A DNA stretch of 64,000 bases from Bettongia penicillata ogilbyi. Its lineage: Eukaryota > Chordata > Mammalia > Diprotodontia > Potoroidae. The first letter of the stretch is position 1; every line of letters begins with the position of its first letter. Position numbers and translations under genes: made by a program. Location: the NCBI GenBank assembly GCA_023548195.1, contig JAJHZJ010000009.1, positions 3,364,501 to 3,428,500 on the forward strand, in the 5' to 3' direction. This document shows positions 41,880 to 52,424 of the stretch, one piece after another. The notes under the pieces were generated by a model. It saw only the letters and a list, made by a program, of their open reading frames with translations. It searched no databases and had not been told where the DNA came from.

Positions 41880-42985
41880 CTCCCATCCTGCCTGAAGGCT
41901 GATTTCCTCCAGTTCTGGCTACCAAACACCAAAGTGGAGGGAGAGTTGGTGTGTGAGTTCTTATTCACAGATGATTGTGCACTCAATGCAACCTCTGAGG
42001 CTGAGACACAACAAAGTATGGATTGATTCTCTGCTGTTTGTACTAATTTTGGCCTAACGATTAAAACCAAGAAAACACAGTTTCTCCATCAGTCAACACC
42101 ACATCATCCATACATGGAACCATCAGTTATAGCAAATGAGAAATACTGACTGCTGTGGATAAGTTCACTAACCCTGGCAGTAAACTTTCCAAGGATGGAC
42201 ACATAGATGATGAGATTGATGTACATATAGCCAGAACTAGTTCAGTGTTTGGGAGACTCCAAAGAAAAGTTTGTGACAGAAGAGATCTTAGAGTGCCTAC
42301 CAGACTAAAAGTTTACAGAGCCATTGTGCTAACCTCATTGTTACATGCTTGTGAAACCTGGATAGTATACCAGTGCCATGCCAGGAAAATGAATCATTTT
42401 CATTTGAATTGTCTTAGGAAGATTCTGAAGATCACCTGGCAAGATAAGGTACTGAAGAGTGAGGTCCTTTCTCAAGCTAAACTGCCAAGCATTCAATTTC
42501 TACTGCAGAGAGAGCAACTCTGATGGACTGGCCACGTTGTTCAAATACCAAATGTACATTTGTCTAATAGACTATTTTACAGAGAATTCATACAAGGTAA
42601 GCACTCACACGGAAGTCAGGAGAAGCAATACAAAGGATACTCTCAAGGTCTCTCTGAAGAACTTTTAGAATTGATTGCCCGACATGAGAAACACTGACAA
42701 AGGACTGCACAGCATGGTGTTCCTGAATCAAAGAAGGCACTGTGCTCTAAGAGCAGAGCAGAATTGTAGTAGCTCAAAAGAAACATGAGCTGTGCAAATT
42801 TAGAAACATCTCCACTCCAAATGCTTCTGTGAACTCTGTGTGCCTGACCTGCGGTAGAGCCTTCTGAGCCCCTATTGGTCTGATCAGTCACAGTTGGACA
42901 CGCTGTACCTTGACTCCAACACCGTGGTGCCATTTTGGTCCTTGTTAACAATGAAGGACAATCGCCACCAAACAAACGCTGGGGT
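41880..42985 (+). mobile_element. RTE-class LINE relic (RT end to 3' terminus)
   Basis: Sense relic of an RTE-type non-LTR retrotransposon. The palm active-site motif survives as FTDD (41964-41975; consensus FADD), followed by CALNA, NFGLTI.TKKTQF, then the post-RT segment in an open frame at 42155-42523. The 3' end reads GACAATCGCCACCAAAC. Two stops interrupt the RT part. Confidence 0.85.
42155..42523 (+). pseudogene. RTE reverse-transcriptase C-terminal fragment, 122-codon open frame
   Basis: The frame keeps the order of conserved segments after the RT palm: TNPGSKLS (consensus FTYLGS), DDEIDVHIART, FGRLQRKVCD, RVPTRLKVYRAIVLTSLLHACETW, HFHLNCLRKILKITWQDKV and SEVLSQAKLPSI. A TGA at 42521 ends it, and homology continues beyond in the same frame (WTGHVVQ-like). 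It lacks the endonuclease and most of the RT, so it is a dead relic that happens to remain open. Confidence 0.85.
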
Positions 42986-43009
42986 GCAGGAAGGAGTGGA
43001 GTTGAGGAG

Positions 43010-43750
43010 AGGAGAGAAAGAGAAGGGAGATGAAAAACGTTAGGAATATTTACAAAGATTCTTGTGTGATTGAAAGAAGTCCAGCCTAGGCAACAGCATA
43101 TTTGGCTTCTACTCAAGATTCTGCTACACAATTCTAGGTTAGTCTATTCCTATCTCAGGGTCTCAGTTTTCTATTACTCTTGCAATCTCAGAACACTCCT
43201 CTGGACCATTCCTTTAGCACTTAAAATCAAATATCAACGTTGGAGAAGACTTCAGAGGTCATCTCGTTAAGATGCATCAAACATTCATCCAGGATGACCA
43301 CATGTGTCCCACAACATTCCTGAGCACAGCCTGAGCCAGATTAAAATGAAGTTCCTATTGATTTGAATATGTTGGTGCAGTAATTTAAAAAGAAATATAT
43401 AAAAGGATGTGGTCTTCTAAGTTAGTCTGCAGACCATGGGGGTCCTTATGGACAATTTGGTGGCCTCCATTTCTGTTGGAGTTTGGCCCCAGCGGTCTAG
43501 TTGACCCTATAATCATGTGCTGTTATGGTTTCCTGAGCTCAACGTTCAATCATCCACCTCCATGCCTTTGCACAAACGGAAGAACAAATGTCAGATTCAT
43601 GAAATGTTTGGAGTTCATTTCTCCTGATGTTTAACTCTTAAAAATCCCTTGTGTCATTCACCACTGGGCTCCTAGGAAAAAAAGGAGTGCTACCTTCTAT
43701 GGAAAATCTCTCCAGATTTCCTGGTTCTCTTTTCTTCCTCAGGTTATCGA
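43010..43750. other. unassigned intergenic sequence with SINE scrap
   Basis: 43225-43270 resembles a reverse SINE leader (gttggagaagacttcagaggtc). 43670-43735 looks like an L2 scrap. No gene. Confidence 0.4.
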
Positions 43751-43754
43751 TATA

Positions 43755-44010
43755 TAATAATAATAGCTAGCGTTATTACAATACTTTAAGCTTTACGAAA
43801 TTATATCATTTTATCCTTACAATCATCCTGGGAGGTAAGTTGGGTGCTATTACTTTTATTTCCTTTTTACAGATGAGGAAACTGAGGCAGAGATTAAGTG
43901 ACTTGTTCAAGATCACACAACTACTAGTAAATGTCTGGGGCTATGTCTGAATTCAGATCTTCCAGACTCCGGGTCCAATTCCCTGTGCCACCTAGCTATC
44001 TCAACCAGGT
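43755..44010 (-). mobile_element. MIR/THER1-type CORE-SINE
   Basis: Reverse, nearly complete: taataatagctagcgttattac, TTATATCATTTTATCCTTACAATC, GGGAGGTAAGTTGGGTGC, TTTACAGATGAGGAAACTGAGGC, AAGTGACTTGTTCAAGATCAC, GTGCCACCTAGC. Confidence 0.88.
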
Positions 44011-44149
44011 CCAAATTACTGCCAGTAGCATCCACGGTATTTGAATTCACACTGCGTATTTCCTTGGGCTGGAATTAATATCCATCTTTTCCGTAATTAT
44101 TACTTCTAATAGTGCAAATATACGACCACAGGATTCATTGTTTGTACTA

Positions 44150-44345
44150 ACCGAGACCTTGCTGTGGTTATTGCTTACCTTGTCGCATGTTCTACTCACT
44201 GTGCCTTCCGCCCAAACACCCAGAATGTAAACTCCTTGCAGGCAGGGATTGGTTTTTGTGTGTCTTGTCATGTGTGTCCAACCTTAACGCAGTGTTTCAA
44301 TTCCATAGCAGGTCCTTACAAAGACACATTGATTGATGCATTTGA
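44150..44345 (+). mobile_element. L2 LINE 3' end
   Basis: Sense: 'acccagaatgtaaactcctt', gcaggcagggattgg, acgcagtgtttcaattcc, terminal attgattgatgc repeat. Confidence 0.75.
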
Positions 44346-45295
44346 TTGATTGGTGCATCTATAAAACAGGGAATGTGGTGAGGGAATCCAGTAGAGAATG
44401 ACTGGGAGAGTTCTCTGAAAAGCTTAAGGAATTATGAAAATAATCTTAATAATAATAGCAATAACAGGCATTTCTATCTATAAGGGATTATTAATTCTCT
44501 CCTGTCAATAGTAGCAATTCTGACAAGCACAGGTCATTAGCTCCAGGATATGTGGAGGGATCTCATAACTTCTTCTGGGGAAGTTCTCTTAATGATGAAC
44601 CCCAGATCTCTTGCCATCTGTCTCTAGCTCACAGTCCTAAAAACTCAAATTACCCTGAGCACTCTCTTGGTCCTTGGGCTGCAGTCAGACACACGGATTA
44701 ATAGATATCAAAGCCTGACCCCTGGTGGCTATAACCTCGGACTACATGGACCACTGAGAGACACCAGGAGGATGAGAAAGGCTGAAACAGGTTCCCAGAA
44801 TGTGGTTAAGGGAGGAAGACAGGGCCACATGGGGACTGGGGATATGCCTGTAGTTTGGGGATTTATATCCTCATGAATCTGAAATAGAATTTAACTCTTA
44901 TAGCATCATGCCTCAGCCCAGAAAAAGCACGAAGAGATGGTCAGTTGTGTGATGCTATCTGCTCCAAAATATCTCCTCTCCAAAGGTGATGTGCCCTTCT
45001 CCCTCAAAGTCACTAATGAATTGTGTAACAAAAAGAGGGCCATTGTCTCCAGAAGGTCCTAGTGAGAATGTGCCTTCGAGTGCCCCCTCCCCTTAGTAGA
45101 AAAGTATCAGTTATTTGAAAAGATGTGTCCAGAAGGAATAAAATGCAGATAAGAAAGATTGCATGGGAGGTGTTGGGGAGGGATAAGAGAATGATGATGA
45201 CTGGAATTCCTAGATCAGGGTATGTGCTGATGGAATCTTGAGGAAGGTACTGGGCCAGGAATAATGATGTGACTCAGTGCAAGGGCACCGGGCTT
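44345..45295. other. unassigned intergenic sequence with a CTCF-like motif
   Basis: No gene or clear repeat. At 44713-44731 the complement reads AGCCACCAGGGGTCAGGC, close to the CTCF core. Confidence 0.4.
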
Positions 45296-45299
45296 AGAG

Positions 45300-45562
45300 T
45301 CAACAGTTGTCTTTTTTGGTGTTCAGTTGTTTCAGTCCTATTTGACTCCCTACGACCATTTGGGGTTTTCTTAGTCAAGAAACTAAAGTGGTTTGCCATT
45401 TCCTACTCCAACTCATTTTACAGATAAGGAAACTGAGGCAATCAGGGTGAAGTGACTTGTCCAGGGTCACACAGCTAGTAAATATCTGAGGCCAGATTTG
45501 AACTCCGGGCTTTCTGACTCTAGACCCAGTACTCTATCTGCTATGCCACCTAGCTACCCTTG
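45300..45562 (-). mobile_element. Mar1-type SINE, full length
   Basis: Complete in reverse: a tail complement (ttcagttgtttcagtcc, 'ggggttttcttagtcaagaa'), GGTTTGCCATTTCCTACTCC, TTTTACAGATAAGGAAACTGAGGC, GTGACTTGTCCAGGGTCACACAGCTAG, TTTGAACTC box-B complement, GCTATGCCACCTAGC head end. Confidence 0.92.
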
Positions 45563-45760
45563 GGTTCAAATCCAGACTTTAATCATTTCTATGTGATTAA
45601 GGACAAGGGCACTTCATATATCCATATCTTCGTATCCCATTCACTCAAGTCAAGTCTTTTCACATATCTGAGCCTCAGTTTCTTCATCCACAAAAAGACA
45701 ATGACCATATATTTATTTCCTCATTGGCTGACTGTAAAGAAAGTGTTCTGCAAATATGAA
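45562..45760 (+). mobile_element. MIR-type SINE
   Basis: Sense: gggttcaaatccagactttaatc, then ttcactcaagtcaagtcttttcacatatctgagcctcagtttcttcatccac. It is contiguous with the Mar1 head and lies in opposite orientation. Confidence 0.55.
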
Positions 45761-45959
45761 CAATTATTATCACTATGCCCCACATCTTACCTTCCCTGTA
45801 CCAGGGCTTCCTTCCCGCAGAGTCGGCTCTCCTCTATTATAGGTGCTTCCCTAAGTCTCTCTAACCTTGTTCTCCTCAGCTCCTACACAACTTTGCACCA
45901 AGATAGTGCTTCAACCTCTCCCTGTTCTGTCTCAGGCTCCCTCACACTCCGTCACCGCC

Positions 45960-46265
45960 TCCACCAGCCTCTCTGTGCCATGCTGCACATTATAAGTAGC
46001 ATTTAGCAGAACGACGCTGCCTGGGAATGTTGACAAAAGCTTGTGTGTGTGCATGCATGTGCGTACTCTTCAAGGCAGGGGGTGTGTGAGATGGGAAGCA
46101 AAGTATTTATTACTCTTGACTGGCAGGGTAATTAGCCCTGGGACTCTGCCTCTCTCCCAGATTGCCACATCTCCTGTCCAGGACACGGTTTTCCCCTCCC
46201 AGCATCTCAGGCATTTTTCAGCGCCTCTGAATTGTCCCTGATTCCCCCTTCACAACAGAACATGA
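45960..46265. promoter_or_regulatory. candidate conserved non-coding element
   Basis: Repeat-free block with tgctgcacattataagtagc, GAATGTTGACAAAAGC, a (TG)/(GCATGCATG) alternation (46041-46064), AAGTATTTATTACTC and GGTAATTAGCCC. The composition is like known vertebrate conserved elements. No alignment was possible. Confidence 0.35.
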
Positions 46266-46900
46266 CAAAAATGTCAGTGGGAACTCCCCCAGCCTCCTAA
46301 GGTTTTGAAAGCGGGGAAGAGAGGGAGGAGGGAAGTGTTACTTCCTGATGAACAGGTCACCATGGGAGGAGAAGGCTTTTAGTTGTTGATGTTGTTAAAG
46401 CTAACTGTCACCATCATACCTTGTGGTAGATTGGATGGGAGGGGAAACCATGCCCCAGGTCTTCAGAGAAGACCTTGCATTTCTTCTACTTATACCTTGA
46501 TGGATCCAGAATCCATGACTTTGCCAGTGTGGGCAGCCCCTCCCCTGGTACAGATCACACTTCCCAGAGCTTCTGAGGGCGGAACCACATTTCAGCACTC
46601 CCTCCCCTACAATCCCTCCTCCACCTCGCTTCCTCTCCCCTTCTCTCTCTCTCTGCTTTGTTCTCCCACCCACTCACCTTCTGATCCTTCACAGGCCTTC
46701 CCATCTCCCTTGAGAAACACTGAGTAGCAACAGAATCTCTGCAGTGTAAAGGACCTCCGAGCTCATCTGGAACAACCCAAGTATCTCCTCTACATTATAC
46801 TCAACAAGAGGTCATCTAGACCAACTTGAAGACCTCCAAGGACAGAGAACCCATTACCTCCCCCCAAACCCCTTTCTAGTTTGGAATAGCTTTACTTTTT
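46265..46900. other. unassigned intergenic sequence
   Basis: Pyrimidine-rich run at 46590-46670. Overlapping open frames on both strands (46383-46727, 46401-46673) are low complexity and unsupported. Confidence 0.4.
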
Positions 46901-46904
46901 TGGT

Positions 46905-47190
46905 TTTCTCTTATCAGAGACTTAGAGCTGGAAGAGACCTTAGAATAGACCCTATGGAGCCCAACCTCATCCTCATTTTGCAGATGAGGAATTTGAAGTT
47001 GAGAGAGGTTAAATGACTCATTCAGGATTATACAGCTACTAAAAGACTTGGGAAAGGACCTATATTTACTATAGTTAGTAAATGGCTCCAAGAGCTGAAT
47101 GTGATCCAGGATCAAATAGCTAGCAACATTTGAACTCAGGTCTTCCTGACTTTCAAGCTCAGTATTCTACCTGATGGGCTGCCTTGCTGC
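46905..47190 (-). mobile_element. MIR-related SINE pieces
   Basis: Reverse: 'gagacttagagctggaagag', accttagaatagaccc, TTTTGCAGATGAGGAATTTGAAG, then a second head segment at 47105 with tttgaactcaggtcttcctgac. Possibly two copies. Confidence 0.75.
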
Positions 47191-47564
47191 CTTATCTTAA
47201 TTAGAAATCTTCTTCTATACAAATTCTATCTGAGGTCAAGTCATTCAAAATCACTTAAACTCTCTGGGGCCAAGTTAAGCAGATTCCTTTTCCAGAGGAA
47301 AGCCCTAAACAGTTATTGTAACCCTTTCCTAAGTTTTTTCATACTAAACATCCCTTTTAAGGGAAATCCTTTCAATTTCTTTTTCCTTTCCTAGTGGAAA
47401 TACCCGGAGAGGGACCTTGACAGAGGGAGAGGAGGTGAAAGGGAACAGAGCATTTCAAAAATAGGGGATAATATAGAACAGGATAAGTCCAGTTTGACTG
47501 GAACTTAGAATCTTTAAGGGGAAAGTCCTGTGTGATAAGGTTGGATGGACAGGACAGACAACTA

Positions 47565-47900
47565 GGGCAAGCATTTAGTGACTATTTACTGTGGACTATG
47601 AACTGTGCTATGCATATACAAGTGTGACGGTCTACCCTTTGGAAGATTCCACTCTAATGAGAGAACACAACAGATACAGGAGTGGTAGAAATGAGGGAGA
47701 AAAAAGAGTACTCTGAAGGGGACAGTTTGACTGGCAGAAAGGAAGAGGGGGGCCAGAAAGAGTCAAGACTAGAGGTGAAGCATGTCCATCCTCAAACCTT
47801 AGACCTGGGGAGAGAGTCATTGATGAGGAGAGAAGGATCCCAGGGCAGAGGTTTCCCAGGAACTCAGCAAGTGGGAAAAGAAGGTGAAGTAGAGGGAGTG
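47565..47900 (-). mobile_element. L2 LINE 3' region (left part)
   Basis: Complement of L2: 'aagcatttagtgactattta', aactgtgctatgcatatac, agattccactctaatgag. It is interrupted at about 47905 by another repeat and likely continues from 48145. Confidence 0.65.
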
Positions 47901-47904
47901 TCTT

Positions 47905-48145
47905 TATTTGTCCTTTGGTCTCAAAGAGGACTAGGACATCAAGGAAGTGATGCCATGACCTGCAAGTGAATTGGATTTAAGTGAGGTAAGGCTCTGCAAA
48001 GTTCCCAGCCTCTCTTTCTCTTCTGCCATCTGGGTCTAGTGGCAAGATATAGATCAAGATGACTGGAGATGGCCCCAGATGTAGTGGGAGCCCTTGGTCT
48101 TTTTAAGCTGAGGTCTTTTACACATCTCAGTTTGACTGAGACAAT
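47905..48145 (+). mobile_element. unnamed interspersed repeat, copy 1
   Basis: A diagnostic block, 'tgcaagtgaattggatttaa', gtgaggtaaggctctgcaaag, tctgccatctgggtctagtggcaagatat, gatgactggagatggccc, recurs at 50865-51005. The family may be the 3' part of an RTE-type LINE, but I could not confirm this. Orientation is arbitrary. Confidence 0.65.
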
Positions 48146-48620
48146 ACTGAGAGGTGAGAGCAAAGATGGATAAATAGAAGCAGATTGTGGAGAGCCTTGA
48201 ATGCCAGGGCTGTTAGTTTATACTTTATTTGGTAGGCAATGGAAAGTTGCCAAAATTTTTTAAGCAGGAAAGTTATATGATCATAACCACTAATTAGGAA
48301 GATTATTTTAATAGTGATGTGTAAGATGAGTGGAGAAGAATTGAGTGTAGGGAGGAAGATCAAGTAGAAGGTTATAACAACACTCTAGTCACAAAGAGAT
48401 GAGGGATTGAAGTGGGGAGAGAGGCTGGCTATTAACAAGAGCTACTGAAGGGGCAAAATATCAGAACTTGGTAGCTGATTGGACGTATGAGGTAAGGAAG
48501 AGGAAAAATTCAAAGAAGGCTCCAAGATATGAACCTGGAGGACTGGGATGATGATGGCATCGCTAACAGAAATTGAGAAGTTAGGCGTTGGAACAAGTTT
48601 AGGTTTCAGTTTTACCCTGC
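48145..48620 (-). mobile_element. L2 LINE ORF2 region (right part)
   Basis: Complement of L2: 'gtggagagccttgaatgcca', gcaatggaaagttgcc, atgatcataaccactaattag, gttataacaacactctagtc, gaaggctccaagatatgaacc. Order relative to the left part fits one L2 split by the unnamed repeat. Confidence 0.72.
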
Positions 48621-48624
48621 ATTC

Positions 48625-49410
48625 GAGGGGACTTCAGGACATGATGTCCATCTGTCAATGGGAAATAGGCTATCTTCTTGGAGCGTCTAGCTGACACAGG
48701 ACAGCTACAGTTACTACCTAACGCTACTCAAGCCGAATAGCCACTGCCTACTTCTAGGGAATTGTGAGGGGATAAATGGTGCTACCAAGAGCACCCTAGA
48801 AAACTAAAGGGCTTACAAGTACAGGTGGCTATTTCTTCAGGAAGAGATCTCTTCCCTGGTACACTGTTAAGTTCTGACAATACTTTGAGACCAGAATGAC
48901 TGGCCCATTGGGGAGATGGTCCTGAACTAGTTGGCTCAGAGGTCTGAATATGAGCGTGCAGTATGGAAATGCCTCTAAAGTAGAAGATTTTTAAAGGACT
49001 AAGGAAGCCAAAAGGAAGAAGAGTGAAGAAAATAAAGGAGGAAAGTAGCTGCTGAGTTAATAAATTCCCTCTATGCCATGCTGTCTCCTGCTGGTGTTTA
49101 CAAACACTGAGACTTTCTCCTTCCCTTTTGCCAATGCAATATGTGCAGGAACTGAAGATGATAGAGGCAAGCATGAGGCCAGGCTGGACTTGACACCTGT
49201 TCCTGTGGGTTTGGTTTGGGCCATGACTGTTGGAAGGATTTATATTTTAATGTATTTTCCTATTCACCTTACCTCTTGACCAAGGGTAGAGTGCATCTAA
49301 GCAACAACTGGTAAAAAATGTTTGTCTGGAGACTTCTGAGTCCTTATATCTCAAATGAGGAAATCGGCAGAGAGAGTATAAGTGATTTGCCATAGGGTCA
49401 TAGATTCTGA
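48625..49410. other. unassigned intergenic sequence
   Basis: No recognised repeat or gene. A 130-codon minus-strand frame (48782-49174) has no domain, and its cysteines do not form a known pattern. A SINE scrap lies near 49355-49420. Confidence 0.4.
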
Positions 49411-49419
49411 ACTGAGAGA

Positions 49420-50005
49420 GTTTTAAATAGTGTCATTGTCAACCTGCAAGGGAAGTCTCTAGTGAAGTGCTCTAGGGATATGCCTTAAGTCTTGTTCTGT
49501 TCCACATTGTTATCATTACGTAGAGGACACAAAAAGTGAGTAAAAGCAAACATGCATACTTCATATTTATAGGCAACACAAAGCTGGGAGGTATAAGCTC
49601 GAATATTGGATGATGGAGTCAGGATCCAAAGCTACCCCAACAGGCCATTAAAATGGAGCAAATCCACTAAGATGTAATATAATTTTATTTTATTCATTTA
49701 TTTAAATATTATTTTAAATATTTACTTAAATATTATAATTTAATAGCATGCAAAGCTTCAGGCTGGGGTTCAAAAAATCTGCTCAGTTGGAGGAACAGGT
49801 AGACAACGGTTTGTGTGGAAAGGATCCATGAATTTTAATGTACTTTGAGCTCAGTATGAACAGTGGAATATGTTAGTCAATAGCAACAAAAACAAAGCCT
49901 GTGATGGAATGATCAGCTGCATTAACAGAGGCATAGAAGGAAGTGATGGCTTTCTTCCCTCGTCAGACCATATCTTTAGTATTACGTTCACTTCTAGTAT
50001 TGACA
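49420..50005 (+). mobile_element. L3/CR1 LINE, RT end to 3' region, copy 1
   Basis: Sense: gggaagtctctagtgaagtgc followed by gatatgccttaagtcttgttctg (degraded VPQGSVLGP). Then 'ggcaacacaaagctgggagg', ggatgatggagtcaggatcc, gggttcaaaaaatctgctc, gcagctgcattaacagaggcatagaagg, tcgtcagaccatatctttagtattacgttc. It ends where the 7SL-derived block begins. An AT-rich expansion occupies 49676-49745. Confidence 0.82.
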
Positions 50006-50007
50006 AA

Positions 50008-50147
50008 CTGGGACTCTCCCTATTGGTGCTGGACTTGGTACCCAAACCCAATTGACTCTAGCTCACTGTAGCTCAGAACTTCCAAGCTCAAGCAATCCAC
50101 CAGCATCATCCTCCCCCAGGAGAGGAACTATACCACCATGGCCAGCC
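50008..50147 (-). pseudogene. 7SL RNA (SRP RNA) retropseudogene, 3'-truncated
   Basis: Read on minus, it follows the first ~145 bases of 7SL RNA: ggctggccatggtgg, gattgcttgagcttgg, AAGTTCTGAGCTACAGTGAG, CAATTGGGTTTGGGTACC, AAGTCCAGCACCAATAGGG. The match continues past the point where Alu-type left arms leave 7SL, into the part equivalent to AAGTTCGGCATCAATATGG. It is therefore a 7SL copy, not an Alu. About 70-75% identity by eye. There is no A tail. Confidence 0.8.
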
Positions 50148-50149
50148 AT

Positions 50150-50590
50150 TCCAAAAGATGTGCTGCTTTGTTGGATATGAGGTCCCTATTCATTCAGGCC
50201 TTACTTCTTCCAATGATTTAGCTACCATGTAGTCCTGCTTAGAGAATAAGGAAACTTCCCTGAAGGGGTCAATTTTAATCAACAGGCCCAAGAGGGTATG
50301 GGGAGAGGAACTTGTGACAGATAGTGCTGTAATTTATCCCATCCTCAGAACTGAAGACAAGCTCCCTGATGAAGGTCTCCCTGGTATCTTATCTAAGGCC
50401 CCTGCTGCCTATCATCTGTTAGAAGACAAGAAGCAACGTGTGTCTCTACTAACTCATGCTGGGACACTTTCTCAAAACAGGCAATGCTAAATGGAAGCAC
50501 AGACACATGAACACACACAAAGTCCACCTAATCAGGTAACTTAGCTGGGGCCCTAAGATTAGAAGCAAAAATATGCATGCAGCAAATGAC
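50150..50590. other. unassigned intergenic sequence
   Basis: No gene or recognised repeat. Confidence 0.4.
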
Positions 50591-50594
50591 TTCA

Positions 50595-50735
50595 CCGAAT
50601 CAGAGAATCACAAGTGCTGGAGTGGACAGCACCTTAGGGATCTTCTAGTCCAATCCCTTCTTCTTAGAAATGAAGAAATTTGAGTCCTAGAGAGGTGACA
50701 TCACTTATCTAACCTAAAATAAAGAGAAGTGCCAG
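50595..50735 (-). mobile_element. MIR-related SINE
   Basis: Reverse: 'atcagagaatcacaagtgct', gcaccttagggatcttctagtccaatcccttc, AAATGAAGAAATTTGAGTCC, GTGACATCACTTATC. The head is lost. Confidence 0.78.
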
Positions 50736-50864
50736 CAAGAACTAGAAAATGTGATAGTGGATAGGATATATCTGGATACAGGTGACAGGTATCTCTGAAG
50801 ATTGTAGCTAAAGGGGGAGATAATTATTATCGCTGCTACCGTTTTTCCTTCATTCTCCAAGGTG

Positions 50865-51010
50865 ACACCAGAACATGCAAGTGAATTGGATTTAAATGAG
50901 GCAGGGCTGTGCAAAATCATCAGCCTCAATTTCTCCTCCAGAGTCATCTAGGTTCAGTGGTCAGATATGTATCAGGATGACTGAAGATGGCCCAGCATGT
51001 GGTAAAATAT
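50865..51010 (+). mobile_element. unnamed interspersed repeat, copy 2
   Basis: Matches the 47905 copy: gcaagtgaattggatttaaatgaggcagggc, tctcctccagagtcatctaggttcagtgg, 'aggatgactgaagatggccc'. The two are about 80% alike by eye over 140 bases. Confidence 0.7.
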
Positions 51011-51224
51011 TGGAGGACAAATAACTCATTTTTTTAAAAAAAAATGTAGTCTCAAAAGTATAGGCCTGTATAGAACTTGATTCTAATTCACTATGAAATT
51101 TAGAACATAGCATGAAAGAGATGGTTAAAGAACATCTAAGGTGTTCAGTTCAGAATTTTTTAAAATTTAAATTTGAAATTTGAAAATTTTTAATTTAAAT
51201 TTGAAAAAACAACCCATATTAGAC

Positions 51225-52300
51225 TTTTTTATATGGTTACTAAAATGATAGATTAGGTAACATCATAGATATAGTTTACCTGGATTTTAGGGAGCATTTG
51301 ATAAAGATTTTCATCCTATTCTTGTGGACAAGATGGAGAGATAGTACAGTTAAGTGAATTCAGAACCTAACTGAGTGGCCAGACCCAAAGAATAGTTAAT
51401 AGCTATTAGAAATTTGAGGTCAACTTGGAAGAAAGTCTCTAGTGGAGTTTCCCAGTGGTCTGTGCTTCACCCTGTAGTGCTCATTTAAAACTAGTGGAAT
51501 AGAAACACAAAATTAACGATGACACAAAATTGAGAGGGATAACTAATACACTGGATGTGAGTGAGAATTCACAAAGATTTTGACTGGTTAGAACATTTGG
51601 TTGAGTTTAATAAAAAATTAAAGTATAAATATATTATATATGAATATTAATAAATATATAAATAGCTATAAAAACTTTTCCTTTGGGGACCAAATGTCAA
51701 GCTCTCAAGCATAAGATGAAGGAGGCAGGCGTGGCTAGACAGCAGTTCATCTGAAAAAGAAAGTTAGCTTTAATGCACTCTATGGTCAATATGAATTGAC
51801 AGCCAGTCAAAAAAGTTAAATTATGTTGGGCTACTTGAATAAAGGTTGTCCAGACTGAGGAAGATGAGCATCATTTGTATTCTGCCTTGGTAATACCACA
51901 TCTGGAGTGTGATGCTCTTTCCTGGGCATCACATTTTAAGAAGGACTTTGATGAGCTATGAGAAGCATCTAGAAGAGGGCTAATTATGAAGGGCCTCAAT
52001 ATTATGTTTACATAAGAAGATTGAAGAGACTAGTGATGTTGAGCCCAGAGAAAAGAAAATTTGAGGGAGAAGCAAGATAGTTGCCTTCAAGAGTTGAAGA
52101 ATTATCCCAGTTGTAGATTTGCTCTTCTCAGCCTCAGAGGGCAGAAATTGGAGCAGTGGATGGAAAGTGCAACGAGGCAAAGACTTGATGTCAGGAACAA
52201 CTTCCTGACAACTGAAGCCGTTCAGATGTGCAATGATTGTCACTGGCAAACAGACCTTGTGACCTTGTGATCCAGGAAAGGCTAAAATGGCATGTTTTAG
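51225..52300 (+). mobile_element. L3/CR1 LINE, RT domain to 3' end, copy 2
   Basis: Sense and long. The RT starts with DIVYLDF (51270-51290; family motif DIVYLDFSKAF). Then LSGQTQRIVN, a degraded VPQGS segment (gtttcccagtggtctgtgc), the gatgacacaaaattgagagg block, tctggagtgtgatgctc, and the 3' UTR 'ttgatgtcaggaacaacttc' with ctgacaactgaagccgttc. Frames are broken. An AT-rich expansion lies at 51600-51680. Confidence 0.85.
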
Positions 52301-52424
52301 GTGAAATTTTTGTTTAGGTATAGCTTTTATTGGATGGTTTCTAAGTCTATAGTGCTGTGATTAAAATTTAGGCTTCATTATTTTCCCTTTCAGTGTATTT
52401 TCTTGCCCCAATCCAGGATCAAGT

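Noticed and set aside
41720..42070. 116-codon minus-strand frame
   Set aside because: Antisense to the RTE reverse-transcriptase segment, which is the real homology here.
42643..43131. 162-codon minus-strand frame
   Set aside because: Antisense shadow of the RTE LINE 3' region.
48782..49174. 130-codon minus-strand frame with many cysteines
   Set aside because: No regular Cys spacing, no homology I recognise and no gene context.
50008..50147. Alu element, which would imply a primate source or contamination
   Set aside because: Homology runs past the Alu monomer boundary into 7SL-specific sequence, divergence is high, and all other repeats are marsupial.
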